From: Pelargonium nanum
Lineage: Eukaryota; Streptophyta; Magnoliopsida; Geraniales; Geraniaceae
Direction of reading: 5' to 3'
Length of the DNA: 39,325 bases
Assembly: GCA_036897485.1 (NCBI GenBank)
Contig: JAYMTF010000337.1
Coordinates: forward strand, 1-39,325
Position numbers and translations under genes: made by a program
Notes under the pieces: generated by a model
Database searches by the model: none
What the model was told of the DNA's origin: nothing
Seen by the model: the letters and a program-made list of their open reading frames with translations, nothing else
Shown here: piece by piece, positions 22,709-32,821 of the stretch
How the letters are laid out: each line of letters begins with the position of its first letter
Numbering within the stretch: position 1 is the first letter of the stretch

Positions 22709-25700
22709 ATGGGGGTTGTAAATTACCTTGTGAACAAGTATTGATAGAACCACTTCAGGGTCAACATTGTCATAAAGAACATTAATGCTATCTGCAGTTC
22801 CATATTGCAAAGTTCGAATCCTTAATCGTCTTTTAAGGGAGTATTTGGATCTGCACAAACATACATCACATCAAGCTATCTCATAAAAATCAAAAGAAGA
22901 CTAATTTAGTGGTCAAGAAAATTAATGGCAAATTTCCAAGCTTATAAAATTTGAGAGGAAAGTTACATGATGCAATGAATCCAAACAAGGTATTCAAGAA
23001 TCAGAAGACAAATTTCCGGACAAAAAATTATTTGAATGAATAAAGACCACATTTAATAGAAATTTACACGCGAACTGGCCATAATGCATGATTGCATATT
23101 TCTTGCAGTTATCAGGTAAAGGCGTAAAGCCAAAACATTTTACATCCTTCAGTTAAGCCTTTTTTTTCTGACAACTTAATACAATTCTTGAGGCCCATGT
23201 AACGAAAAATATAGGCCAACATCCTGAAAAGAGCTGAGAAAGAAAAAAATACAAAAAATGCAGCTATCTAGTATGAGCAAATGTACAATGTTAAATATTT
23301 CTAGTAAGGAAACTTATTAAAGAAAGAAGGCCAGTGCACTAAAAATAAGGAAAATTTCAGAATGTGTAATATCTATAAATATAAAGTTACACAATGAACA
23401 GAAACTACTAGCAACAGATGACAGCAAAATTAAATATCATTGAAAAGTCGGCTTTATCTGATGTATAGGAACCTTCATCCACAGAAAGTACTATTGCTTT
23501 CCTCTACCCAGATGGACCATTTTAAACAAGGGGGCAAATTAATCAGAGCAGAGCCTATAGTTCCAGACACGGAGAGACCCATTTCCAGCTGTGTCAATTG
23601 TCATCCCATTAAATGCACCAATTAAGTCATCTCAAACAAAGAGAATATAATATGACCAAAATTTTCTAGACATTGAGCAGCAAAAAGACAAATGTAAGAG
23701 AAAATAAGCTTCAACATCTTGCCTACTCTATTACATGAAAAGATCCTGCCAATCATTCAACAGATCATCTTAGGCAGTACAGCTTAATGTTTAGAGATAA
23801 AGATAATTTACAGAGAGCATGTGAGAAGACAAGAAAATCAAGAATTCACTTTCATATTCACACTACAAGTCAAGCTACGGTTCGGTAGGTTTGACCATAC
23901 CTACTTGAAGAAACAGATGTGGAACTTGAAAGCTCCTCAGGAGGCACAACAACAGTATACTGAAATGCAATCTGTATCATAGGAGGTTCTGAAGAATGTC
24001 TGCAAAAACCAGTACAAGATAACTTTTAATGTTACAACTTATGTATATATATAATACAGACGGGTAAAACTAGATGTATTTAGTAGTAGGACCATATACA
24101 GAACAAGCAGATCATGGTGTCAAATACTGAATAACATTACTTCATAAAAGAATTCATTTTTTTGGATGGGGGAAGTAAAATAGTGAGATGAATACCATAG
24201 TTAGCACTTAGCACATGCAAGAAAATTAAGTGGATAATTTGACTCAAATTACTATAGTACGTTCACTCGTTCAGCATATGATAAATATTGTACCTGGAAA
24301 ACCCAACAGTATTAGAAAAATCGAAGTCATAAGCATATGTGGCATAAGAATCACAACAAATGATGTGCTGAACATTTTCATACTGAGGATCTGCAAAGAA
24401 ATGGCCATACTGCAAAAAGATAAAGCAAGTACAATAAGTAAGACATAAAACCGTCATGAAAACTGCAAGCATTGAATCACAATTTAATCACTTACACTAT
24501 GACCAAGTTTGAATTCTGAGGAAGTCCTCAAACGCAGTATACAATTAAAAGCATATGGTCGACTTAGCATCCGGTACCTGCATAAAATGCAATTCAGAAG
24601 AATGAAACATTAAATCAAAAAATTACCAATGGAAAAATATGAATTATCAGACGCCCATGAATGCAAACTACTAAAACTGGAATCTTTATCATTTCATAAA
24701 AGTCATCCCAGTGTGTTTGTCAGTGTACAAATTACACACAATAAGCCATCCAAACGCAGGGATGGCCCCAAGGGATTCTTGGGAAAATGGGATCAAGAAC
24801 TAAAGACCTACATTTCTTGAGGCGCTTATCGATGGCAGGCTTGCCACTTGAACAAGCCCTTTGGGATAACATAGAAATCCCAGGATTAATCCTGTAGTTG
24901 AATGCATAAACTATCATTTTGTTTCTCCATGATACTCACATATCCTGGGGAAGTGTAGAATCATCGGTATTCGAATACAAGAACAATGACCCTCCACTTT
25001 CAATGCTTAGAAACTTCAGAGATGCCAAGTCAGTATACTCATTTGTAACAGCAAACACATCTACACAGACACCTGCTTGGGCAGCAACAGCAGCCTGTAA
25101 AATAAATGTTAACTTTCACCCTTCCCTAAACATGAAGCTAAGAATGCAACAAGACAGAAGTCAAACAAAATTCACCAGATCTTTGTAGAATGGAGTTTGC
25201 TCAGGAAGTAGAGCACGGTCAGCATCCTCCCTTTTACTGGCATATTGCTCACCATATCGTCTAGTATCTAGTTGCCCCGCACCATAATCAGGAGGACCAG
25301 ATAAGAAGGCAAAGACTCTAGCTGCACTCATTTTCAAAGCAAATTATAGCATATATCATGTCCTCTTATACTACATAACGGGAAAAGGAACTTCATAACA
25401 TATGTTTAAAGGTCACATTTTCTGAGTAAAAATAGATGAAATGAAACTTCAACACCATCATACCTAATGCAAAGGTGCTTCCATATTCTGATCCAAGATA
25501 ACTGAAAAGGGCTTCCATTGCAGCCCCAAAACCTCGACCACCCATCAAAACACTATCTACTCCATGCTCTGCACCTGAGGTTCTCTCCCATGAAGTCGTT
25601 GGTCTAAGTGTTTCAAGCGCAGAAGCGATACGGTCCTTGCAAGTGTCCACCTGTAATATAGTTGTTTAGTAAGGATGGCACAAAAAAAATTCTTAAGAAT

Positions 25701-28067
25701 ATAATCACATTCTGCACGTAATTTTGGATTTTTAATGAGGGCATACTTCTTTTTAAATCTAGTCACTTAGTATTAGTAAATTCCCCACCCAGAGCAAGAT
25801 GAAAAGGTGATATAACCAAGCATTACCGGAGCCAAAAATTGTAACAAAGGCATGACATCTTCAAGCTCAATTGGAAGGCTGCCCTCTGTATCGGGAGGGA
25901 TGAAAACATTCTTTACGATTGGTATAGGCCCCTGAACATCATACAACCCAATTTTGTGGCTGAAAGTAGCTAGCCCAAACAATGCTCCAGGCCCAAGAGC
26001 TGCAAAAAAATAAAAATAAAAAAGATAAATTTTCAGATCAGAGGACAGAACTCAGGCAGGAACGAAATTGGAAGTCATTATGATCTAGCAATTATCAACC
26101 TTCTAAAGCTGCTAAGAGTGCACTTTTTGTAAGTTCCAAAAATTCTTCAGAGGCTGCAGAGAAAGCCAACAGAATGTAATTATTAATGTGTTAGCTTGAA
26201 AGAATGAATGCATTACACAGGGCAGCAAGTTAGCTCTCAAAGTAATAATTTAAATAAAATAGATTCAATAGACAAAGGAAAAGCTTAGTGCAGATATAAC
26301 GATAATAAAACAAAAGGCTTGGAACAGCATGACTCACATATCCCTTTGCTTACAAATATAGTGGCCACACAAACACTACTCTCCAAGAAGCAGGGAAACC
26401 CCGCAGTAACGTCATGAATATAGCCCAAACCCAACCATTACTCAACACTGAAAAATAGTTAAATCCCATCTCATGCATATTTGGTAGATGTCCTCAATCT
26501 CAACCAATTTATTTCTATTCTAGATAAATTCGAATGAGAATAGATCACCCGGCCAAAATTCTATGGCCACACATTTTGGTCACGAGGAAGTTATACTTAA
26601 ATGGAAATTCATCAGGATGGCCTAGTTGGAGTTGAACTGAGCTAATATCAGTTGTAGAAAACTAACACTGAATCACTATCACAACCCAAACAACTATGTT
26701 GTCGAGCAAATTCATAATCAAATCCAGGCAGATAACTAAACCTTTGTAATAACTACCTGATAACCAGATCTACCTGCTTCAGTCCAAATTATCAAGGACA
26801 TATAGATGCACTTTTTTATGTAAATAATTTATATAAAAAAAAAGTTTAAAACCTTTTTAACGGTCAGGGAGTAATCAGTATATCAAATAGACATGTCGAA
26901 CAATATTAATCTAGCACAACAACAATACGTACTCTAATCTGGAAAATCCTAGGGAGAACCTAGAAGACACAATTGAAGCCTTACAATTACCATATTTTCA
27001 CCTTTTGATACAATTTCTACATTCTATCATGTACTCATGACAGACAACAATGAAAACTATTGCATATAAGCATATTTCATATTGGAGAAATAATTTAAAA
27101 TGCAACTATGTACAATCTTAATGAACAAAATAACCAAATGGGATCGTACAAGCCAAATCAACAGCGGCAACATAGACTGGACGAGCTTCCATTGCTTCGC
27201 CATCCCCATCTTCCTCTGAAACACAGAAACAAAAGACATATTGATAACCATAGGAAAAAAAATCTGCACAGATACCCAATAAAAAAGCAAGCATCCCCAA
27301 TGCAGCCAAGAACAAGTCTTAAAATTACATTAGATAAGCTGATCATAAAGGAAGAAGGAAGAAAGAAGAAGCAAACATAAAATGCATATCCCAAAGGATC
27401 CTCTCATTTACCTCTCATCCATAAGCAAATGAATAGATCATAACACAATCGTAAACCATCAAAGTTAATGAACTTTCAATTCCTTAAAACTGCTGAGGCC
27501 CTTCATGAACGTTTTCCAAAACATAAATCTGGGTGAATTGAGCCCCTTAAAATAAAATCAATTCCAGTTTTTATCTATGCTTCATAAGCACAGTAAAAAC
27601 ATAAATCTGTACTCTAAACTAAGATTCCTCTCGAGAGTTCAAAATCACCCTCATTTCCTCTCTTCATTTGCCTCAATTCTATAGACTTCAAATAAGACCA
27701 CACTGAAAGCGAGCAAACAGAAACACTGAGTCAACTCACCGGGCAACTCGAGATCTATGAACGAAGACATCATCTCCGGGCAGGACTGAGGATGGGAGTA
27801 GCGAGCCACGGCCTCGGAGGAAAGTCCGTTGAGAGTCCCACAGAGAGAGCAATTCCACGCCCACTGCTCGAGCTCACATTTCGTATTGAAGTACGCCCAG
27901 CAGTTCTCGCACCTCGGAAGCAAGTGCCCGTCGGATCCATAAGCCGGCGGAGCACCGTTCTCGTCCACCGCCGCGAACGGCGTCACCGTAACACCCCATG
28001 GGAGGCCAGAATTTTCCTGCGCATCTGGATCAGATGGAAATCGCGAAACTGTGGCTCGAACTGCCAT
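21139..28067 (-). CDS. SEC23: COPII coat protein SEC23 (SEC23D type by synteny)
   Basis: Fourteen exons in gene order: 28067-27740, 27215-27150, 26153-26100, 25999-25827, 25650-25464, 25321-25176, 25094-24940, 24577-24496, 24409-24294, 23999-23901, 22850-22727, 22125-21848, 21653-21439, 21350-21139, giving 744 residues, every phase consistent. SEC23 is the inner COPII subunit, pairing with SEC24 and acting as GAP for SAR1 at ER exit sites. The order is a zinc finger with C53, C56, C73 and C76 (CENC and CSLC), a trunk/vWA-like domain (PVYVAAVDLA, LFGLATFSHKIGLYDVQGP, SVLMGGRGFG), a beta-sandwich, a helical domain (VREGRALLHDW) and a gelsolin-like C-terminus (FIRGGHDDATAFENYLIEEQ). The start opens the conserved MAVRATVSRFP. 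Length is normal for the family. Introns carry a (TA)(GA) microsatellite and an LTR-like fragment. The paralogue assignment rests on remembered synteny with At2g27460. Confidence 0.95.
22451..22620 (+). repeat. LTR-like fragment with internal duplication in a SEC23 intron
   Basis: The stretch begins TGTTAGAGTGTATAATTAAT and continues with wording common at the start of plant Copia LTRs (AACTATAACCTTAAAGCTTT, AGTTGAGCTGGTTC). A unit of 32-34 bases (TTGAGYTGGT ... CACATCCCTAC) occurs twice, at 22503-22534 and 22535-22568. It lies in the intron between exons 11 and 12. No matching second LTR or target duplication was found, so the class is tentative. Confidence 0.4.
22661..22708. repeat. Compound (TA)n(GA)n microsatellite
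   Basis: About 14 TA units are followed by about 9 GA units, 18 bases from the 3' side of the donor of SEC23 exon 11 (donor at 22721-22726). On the coding strand it reads (TC)n(TA)n just inside the intron. It is probably length-variable. Confidence 0.9.
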
Positions 28068-28904
28068 GGATTCTTAGTGTTCTGGATTTGTTTTGGTCGA
28101 TGCTTTACTCGGGAAACAACCGGCGAGGGAAGATTGTGAGTGAGGGGTGTAGGTTAGGTGAAGTGTTCTTGCACGGCGCAGGTTAGCATAGACTGCCCAG
28201 AGCGTTCCACATAAACTGGACCAGTCGTTGAGTGACACACCAGCAAAGGTGTTCGCTGACGTGGAAAACTGGTTGGGCCGAGATACTGTACTCTGTTTGC
28301 AACATTGGGCCTGTAACTCTTGGTCCACTGGAATCGATCCAGGATTAACTGATTTAGTCGAATCTGTTTTTTGTTCCCGCGACTCAGTCCAATCGGCCCG
28401 GTCTTCAAAACCGCCCGAACTCTACGCCATTCTCTTCATTCTGAAGAATCTGAGCTCTCTCTCTCACTGGTCGCTTCTCCGTCGCGACAACTGATAGGTT
28501 ATACATTTCGTCTCGTTTCTCTGTTTATGTTTCAATTCCTCGCGCACTGATTTTTCTGGTTGAGTTTTTCTGTGTATTGATGTTGTTTGTGATGTCTTTT
28601 GTTGCATATTGTTGAGATTTCATGTAATTTCAATCAACGAGTATCAATTTTCTTTTCCGATGGTTTATATCTTGTATATTACTAACAATTTACACCATAT
28701 TTACTTGTGTCGAGATCACTAAGATTTAGGAGAATCGCCACTCACTTGGAATTTGGATTTCAGTTCATGTCATTGATCATGTGTTGTGCTGATTCGATAG
28801 CATTGATAAGCTTGGGTGCTATTTTTGTAAGTGTGGAGCATAGTTTTTGCAAGAGAGAGTCTCATTGTCCTCATAATATGGTGTGTAGATAATAATCAAC
28901 TACA
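28068..28904. promoter_or_regulatory. Bidirectional promoter between SEC23 and the IF1-like gene
   Basis: Start codons are 838 bases apart, but the right part is probably UTR and a UTR intron of the IF1-like gene (donor GATAG/GTTATAC near 28497, acceptor TGTGTAG/ATAAT near 28889). The shared core is therefore about 28140-28440. It holds TTGGGCC and ATTGGGCCTG (about 28273 and 28306), site II cores common in nuclear genes for mitochondrial proteins, and TGACGTGG at 28257-28264. No TATA box is evident. Confidence 0.5.
28257..28264 (+). promoter_or_regulatory. UPRE/ABRE-like element TGACGTGG
   Basis: TGACGTGG equals the bZIP-type unfolded protein response element TGACGTGR and also overlaps an ACGT-core ABRE-like motif. 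It lies about 190 bases upstream of the SEC23 ATG. COPII genes are induced by ER stress in many eukaryotes; use of this site is inferred, and an 8-base match may occur by chance. Confidence 0.35.
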
Positions 28905-30175
28905 ATGGCTATGAGGATGGTTGCAAGATATGTACCTCGTAGGTACTCAAGTAGCAGCGGCAAAATTCTGAGTGAGGAGGAAAAGGCAGTAGAAAATATG
29001 TACATTATGGTAACTTTCAATTCCATTTGATATGTTTTCAGATGCAAAACTTTACAGACTGTTACTTGTTATGTTGTTTGGATGTGGATCCCTGAGAGTG
29101 ATGAATTCAGCTTTTGAATTTTTATTCCTAATTTGTTGTTCTCCTTTTGATATTTTCTGCTTCATATTTATGATATATTGATATATTCATTCTACTTTCC
29201 CCTCGTTATGTTCCATTTTCAGATTTTCAAATTTCTTCATGCTAAGATTTTTGTCTATTTTCTACACTCTCTTTTTCCAAGGTGGTTGATTGATTGCGTG
29301 AATTTATTAAGGTCCAATATTCTAGCTAAAATTCTAGGATTTTCATTTTTGTTTGTATGTGTAGATGTATTATCCTCATTTAGTGAGAGAAAGAGACTGA
29401 TCGCGGGGGTGTGGCATATCAATTTGCTACTAAATCATCAATACCTCCAAGACATTATTCTGATTTTGAAGAACTTTAAAGATTGAATATAGTTTTTAAA
29501 TTCTTCTCCTTAGTCATGTCTATTCACAATTTTGTTTAACTATTTAATGAGTGATTTGTATTGTGGCAGAAATCTGAGCAAGAGAAGTTGGAGAGGCTTG
29601 CACAGAAGGTACAATCGCAAGATGCCTTTCACTGACCTTCTCTTGACATTTTGGAGAGAGAGAGTCATATTTTTTTGAAGTCAAAATATTGCTAGTTATA
29701 TCTTTTCTCTGTCCCAAATTGGAGTTCCTTGATACGTGGTTATTAATTGATATCTTAGTACTCTCCTTCATGAAACAGAATCAGAACTTGATAATCAGAT
29801 ATGCCTACTCATTATGTGCTAATAATAATGAACTCTGTAGACATTCAGCAAAGCTATCTGGTCTGATTTGCTGGTATATATATATTGAATGTTAAATGAG
29901 ACTATTTTGTAGCTTCTTTATGAGATTAACACTAGACTGATTATCCATATCCGGCATAAGATATGATGTTCTTATCTGTCTTTGTACAAGTTAATCGAAT
30001 GGTTAGTTTGCTCGAATTGTTATTGATTTGGGCAACACGTGCATAATGGGTTGAAAAAATGTAGGGTCCTAAAGTGGAAACGAATCCAGCTACGAGCACT
30101 GGTGGTTCTGTGAATGATGCAAAATCAAGCGGCTCCATTTCCTCTGGATCAGAGAAAGTATCAACAAACAAGTGA
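28905..30175 (+). CDS. Mitochondrial F1F0-ATPase inhibitor (IF1-like) small protein
   Basis: Three coding exons: 28905-29009, 29570-29608, 30065-30175, all phase 0, giving 84 residues. The N-terminus (MAMRMVARYVPRRYSSSS) is Arg- and Ser-rich without acidic residues, fitting a mitochondrial presequence. Next comes GKILSEEEKAVENMYIM plus KSEQEKLERLAQK, which corresponds to the IF1 inhibitory motif (LSEEEKAxENxYI ... EKLEKLxxK), a short helix that blocks ATP hydrolysis by F1 when respiration stops. The C-terminus is Ser/Gly-rich and ends at TGA 30173-30175, without the hydrophobic end I recall in some plant relatives. Identification rests on the short central motif and the exon joins. An alternative name is an uncharacterised protein like At2g27730. 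The first ATG after the probable UTR intron was chosen as start. Confidence 0.75.
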
Positions 30176-30783
30176 AAGCTTTGGATCCAGGACTCGAGTC
30201 TGAGATTAATATGCTTTAAACATTTGGGCATGAGCAGGTTACAGGTGAAGGCTGCTTTGACATTTGAACTTGGTTGGAGGTGGATGAAAATAAAACCCTG
30301 TTATGTGCCATTTATGTTTTGTTTCATTTGCTTGTTTTATGGTTATGTTTCATGCGATTTGAACCCAAATTCATAAAGTTCGTGGAGTTGAGAAATGTAT
30401 GCTCTTTTTGCATTGTTAGGCTTTCCTAATGACAGTTATTGTTAGAAGTTCTTTCAGAAAAAAAAAAATAAGAGGAGAATATTAGTGGCTTGTTTCTTTT
30501 TACATTGCTCTCAACTTTTTCAAGATTTGAACTTTGAATCCATTCTTTCAAGCATCGTTTGTAATTGTATAGTGCATGGCGGAGAATGAATGGTAATGGC
30601 AAACGTGTAAATGAGATTTAATTGAGTAAAATTATCATAATCTCCTACCAAGTATGCAGACATGCAATGACAAATTGTAAAAAATACCAAAATCTAGTAT
30701 TGGCTCTCTATTATTATCGTAAGTGACCTTACTAATCCTGCTCTAAATGAACTTATTTGTTATACTATTCTATATTTAATGAC
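30176..30783. other. 3' UTR and spacer left of the MITE
   Basis: It holds the downstream part of the IF1-like gene and AT-rich spacer. I see no coding signal. The last 8 bases (TTAATGAC, 30776-30783) are the left target-site duplication of the element that follows. Confidence 0.5.
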
Positions 30784-31228
30784 CTATGTTGCACGAATAC
30801 GTAATTCGTAATACGGTACGTATACGAAATACGTAATTTTTATAAAATATAAAATACAATACGTTACAATACTATACGTAAAAATAACAAATGTATATTT
30901 TATTTAAGACTCTTTCTATATAAAAATAAAATGATAGATCACTAATGCAAGGAATTAAATGATTAACCAACCAAATAAGATGCATTCTTTTGTTTTTTAA
31001 CCAAATAGTAAGATGTACTGTATTATAATCGAACACAAACATTACAGCAATGACCAAAAAAAGCCGTCGGTTTTTTTCTTTTTTTATGCGAATGCACAAA
31101 CTGCCCTATTTTGTACGTATTCTACAATATTTTTGCGTATTCGTATTCCATACGTATACAATACGGAAACGTTGGGCTCCTCGGCGTACGGAAACGTTGG
31201 GGCTCCTCAGCGTATTCGTGCAAAGTAG
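30784..31228. mobile_element. 445-bp non-autonomous DNA transposon (MITE), hAT-like
   Basis: The termini are inverted repeats of 18 bases: CTATGTTGCACGAATACG at 30784-30801 and, on the other strand, CTACTTTGCACGAATACG at 31211-31228 (two mismatches). They are flanked by a perfect 8-base direct duplication TTAATGAC (30776-30783 and 31229-31236). Eight-base duplications are typical of hAT elements. Subterminal parts are dense in TACGTATAC- and ATACG-type words, as expected of transposase binding sites. There is no transposase frame; the short frames inside have no domain. It lies between the IF1-like and F-box genes. A Mutator-type origin is possible, but that class usually makes 9-11-base duplications. 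Confidence 0.85.
31162..31213 (+). repeat. Two-copy tandem repeat inside the MITE
   Basis: TACGGAAACGTTGGGCTCCT and the next few bases are followed directly by a near-copy with one extra G (TACGGAAACGTTGGGGCTCC and onward), a unit of about 25 bases. It sits next to the right terminal inverted repeat and has no counterpart at the left end. Confidence 0.8.
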
Positions 31229-31513
31229 TTAATGACAGGCACCTCAAAACTAATACCTCATTAAATCTTAAGCATGGATTCATTACAAAAATTACATTTG
31301 GGTGACAAAAAGAACCAAACCTGACTGGATCATTATTGAGTCAAAGAAGAAGAACGCATGATACAAAATTACAGATAATCTTTGAATATTCTTAACTTTG
31401 TGTGTACATGTTTTGGGCTAAAGGCCCAATAAATCACTAATACGCCTCCCGCGTCTTATAAATAAAATCCCAGCTCTGTTTCTCGACTCGCATCCTAGCA
31501 GATTGAGACGGAG
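31229..31513. promoter_or_regulatory. Upstream region of the F-box gene with TATA box
   Basis: CTTATAAATAAAATCCC near 31455-31471 is a good TATA box about 55 bases upstream of the ATG at 31514. Farther up are GGGCTAAAGGCCCAATAAA site II-like words. The MITE ends about 285 bases upstream of the start codon, so it may influence this promoter. Confidence 0.5.
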
Positions 31514-32527
31514 ATGGAGAGAGTTCAACAAGATACTGAGGAGGAGATGGAGGTTTCGATCAGAGCACCAGAGAGTAAAAGAATTCGAACAACAGGTGAT
31601 AGATTTGTTTCATCAATCATTGATGATTCAGTGATGAAGTATTGGCTGTTGATCGAGATCCTAATACGCCTCCCCGCCAAATCCGTGTTCATCTACAAAT
31701 CTGTATCCAAGCGATGGTTCTCTCTGATTTCTCATCCCTCATTCCACAAATTGTTCCTTTCTCGACCCTCACTGCCTCCTCCGCCTTCATGGACTCTTCT
31801 CTACTGCTATCAAAAACTGCCAATTCTCACTCCTGCTATCAACGTCGCAATCAAATATCATCCTCCTGAATTCGATTCCCCCAATTTCCAATTAGGGTTT
31901 CTTCCCAATACACCCGATATCAAAATCTTATCCACCAGCAACGGCCTGTTCTTGTGCGCGCTCGAGATCGAAAACTGGCACAATCTCTACTACATTTGCA
32001 ATCCACTCACCGCCCAGTGGGTGGCTCTCCCCAAGCCCCTCCGCGTCGGCCGGCGGAACAGCGCGACATTGTTCGTCAACAAACCCTACTCTGGATCCGC
32101 CTCTTTCTCCTACAAGGTGATTCGGATGAAGGAAGTTTTTGATTCAAAACTGCTCGAGTTCGAGACGTTCTCTTCGGAAACAGGGGAATGGAAGGACACG
32201 ACCGTGCTATCTCCTCTCCCACCCGTGCGCAAGATCAGGATCGATTTCTACGAATCCATGGTCCATCACGACGGCTTCTTGCACTGCCTCACCGGCGATC
32301 ACAACATCATAGCTTACGACCCGAACCTGGAGGACAGCGCGGACTACACGTGCCGCCACATTGGCATTCCCGGAGACGAATTCGTGAAGGAAAGGGAACG
32401 GGAGCTTCTTGCCTCGAGCCATGGCCATTTGAGGTACGCGGAGGTTGTGAAGCAGGAGGTGGATGGAGCTGCTGCGAGCTGGTTCTTGCGCGTGTGGGTG
32501 CTCGTGGACTATGATGCAGGGGATTGA
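31514..32527 (+). CDS. F-box protein, apparently shortened by an in-frame TGA
   Basis: A single exon reads 337 residues from the ATG at 31514 to TGA at 32525-32527. The F-box lies at about residues 40-82 (KYWLLIEILIRLPAKSVF, YKSVSKRWFSLISHPSF), which would bind a SKP1/ASK adaptor in an SCF ubiquitin ligase. The following part has words of the plant F-box-associated domain (LSTSNGLFLC, YICNPLTAQWVALPKP, VIRM, ETGEWKDTTVLSP, YDP). The frame stays open for another 98 codons after the TGA, and those codons read like the normal continuation (LQHDVELGDIR ... FHPFDILYVS). The stop follows DYDAGD, where relatives usually have a Trp, so TGG to TGA is the simple explanation. The substrate-binding half would be incomplete. 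A 43-base intron could bypass the stop but is too short to be likely. Confidence 0.75.
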   Translation: MERVQQDTEEEMEVSIRAPESKRIRTTGDRFVSSIIDDSVMKYWLLIEILIRLPAKSVFIYKSVSKRWFSLISHPSFHKLFLSRPSLPPPPSWTLLYCYQKLPILTPAINVAIKYHPPEFDSPNFQLGFLPNTPDIKILSTSNGLFLCALEIENWHNLYYICNPLTAQWVALPKPLRVGRRNSATLFVNKPYSGSASFSYKVIRMKEVFDSKLLEFETFSSETGEWKDTTVLSPLPPVRKIRIDFYESMVHHDGFLHCLTGDHNIIAYDPNLEDSADYTCRHIGIPGDEFVKERERELLASSHGHLRYAEVVKQEVDGAAASWFLRVWVLVDYDAGD

Positions 32528-32821
32528 TTTTTGCAGCACGATGTTGAATTGGGTGATATCCGGTGCTCTGATCCGGACGGGTTTGCGATTCTTTCCGTTG
32601 CGCCTTTGGGTTTCCACCCATTTGATATATTGTACGTGAGCTGTTGGAAGAAAGTTCTAAAAACTCCCATGATTGCTTCCTATAGCCTCCGGAAACGGAC
32701 ACTGGAGAGTGAATGTTATAACTTGTTTGGAGGCCAGCTCTGTTCGCCTCGGGTCTTTCCGTTTGTTCTTCCTCCTTGGCCAACGCCGGTTCCTCCACCA
32801 ACTTGGGCTCCAGAAGCCTGA
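32528..32821 (+). pseudogene. C-terminal remainder of the F-box gene beyond the stop
   Basis: In the same frame as the F-box gene, 97 sense codons run from just after the TGA to a second stop at 32819-32821. The encoded segment (HDVELGDIRCSDPDG, APLGFHPFDILYVSCW, SYSLRKRTLESE) fits the last strands of an F-box-associated propeller and ends in a Pro-rich tail. There are no frameshifts or further stops, so the disruption is recent, a readthrough case, or a sequence error. Confidence 0.65.

Noticed and set aside
22805-22825. B-box-like AGTTCGAATCC suggesting a tRNA gene
   Set aside because: It lies inside SEC23 exon 11 and encodes the conserved RLRIRTLQYG segment on the other strand; no A box or cloverleaf is present.
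28228-28892. Small open frames in the SEC23/IF1 intergenic region
   Set aside because: They overlap promoter and probable leader/UTR intron and show no conserved sequence.
32484-32543. A short intron removing the F-box gene stop codon (GTGGGTGCTC...TTTTTGCAG)
   Set aside because: At about 43 bases it is below the usual plant minimum and would delete the conserved VWVLVDYD segment; a nonsense change is simpler.
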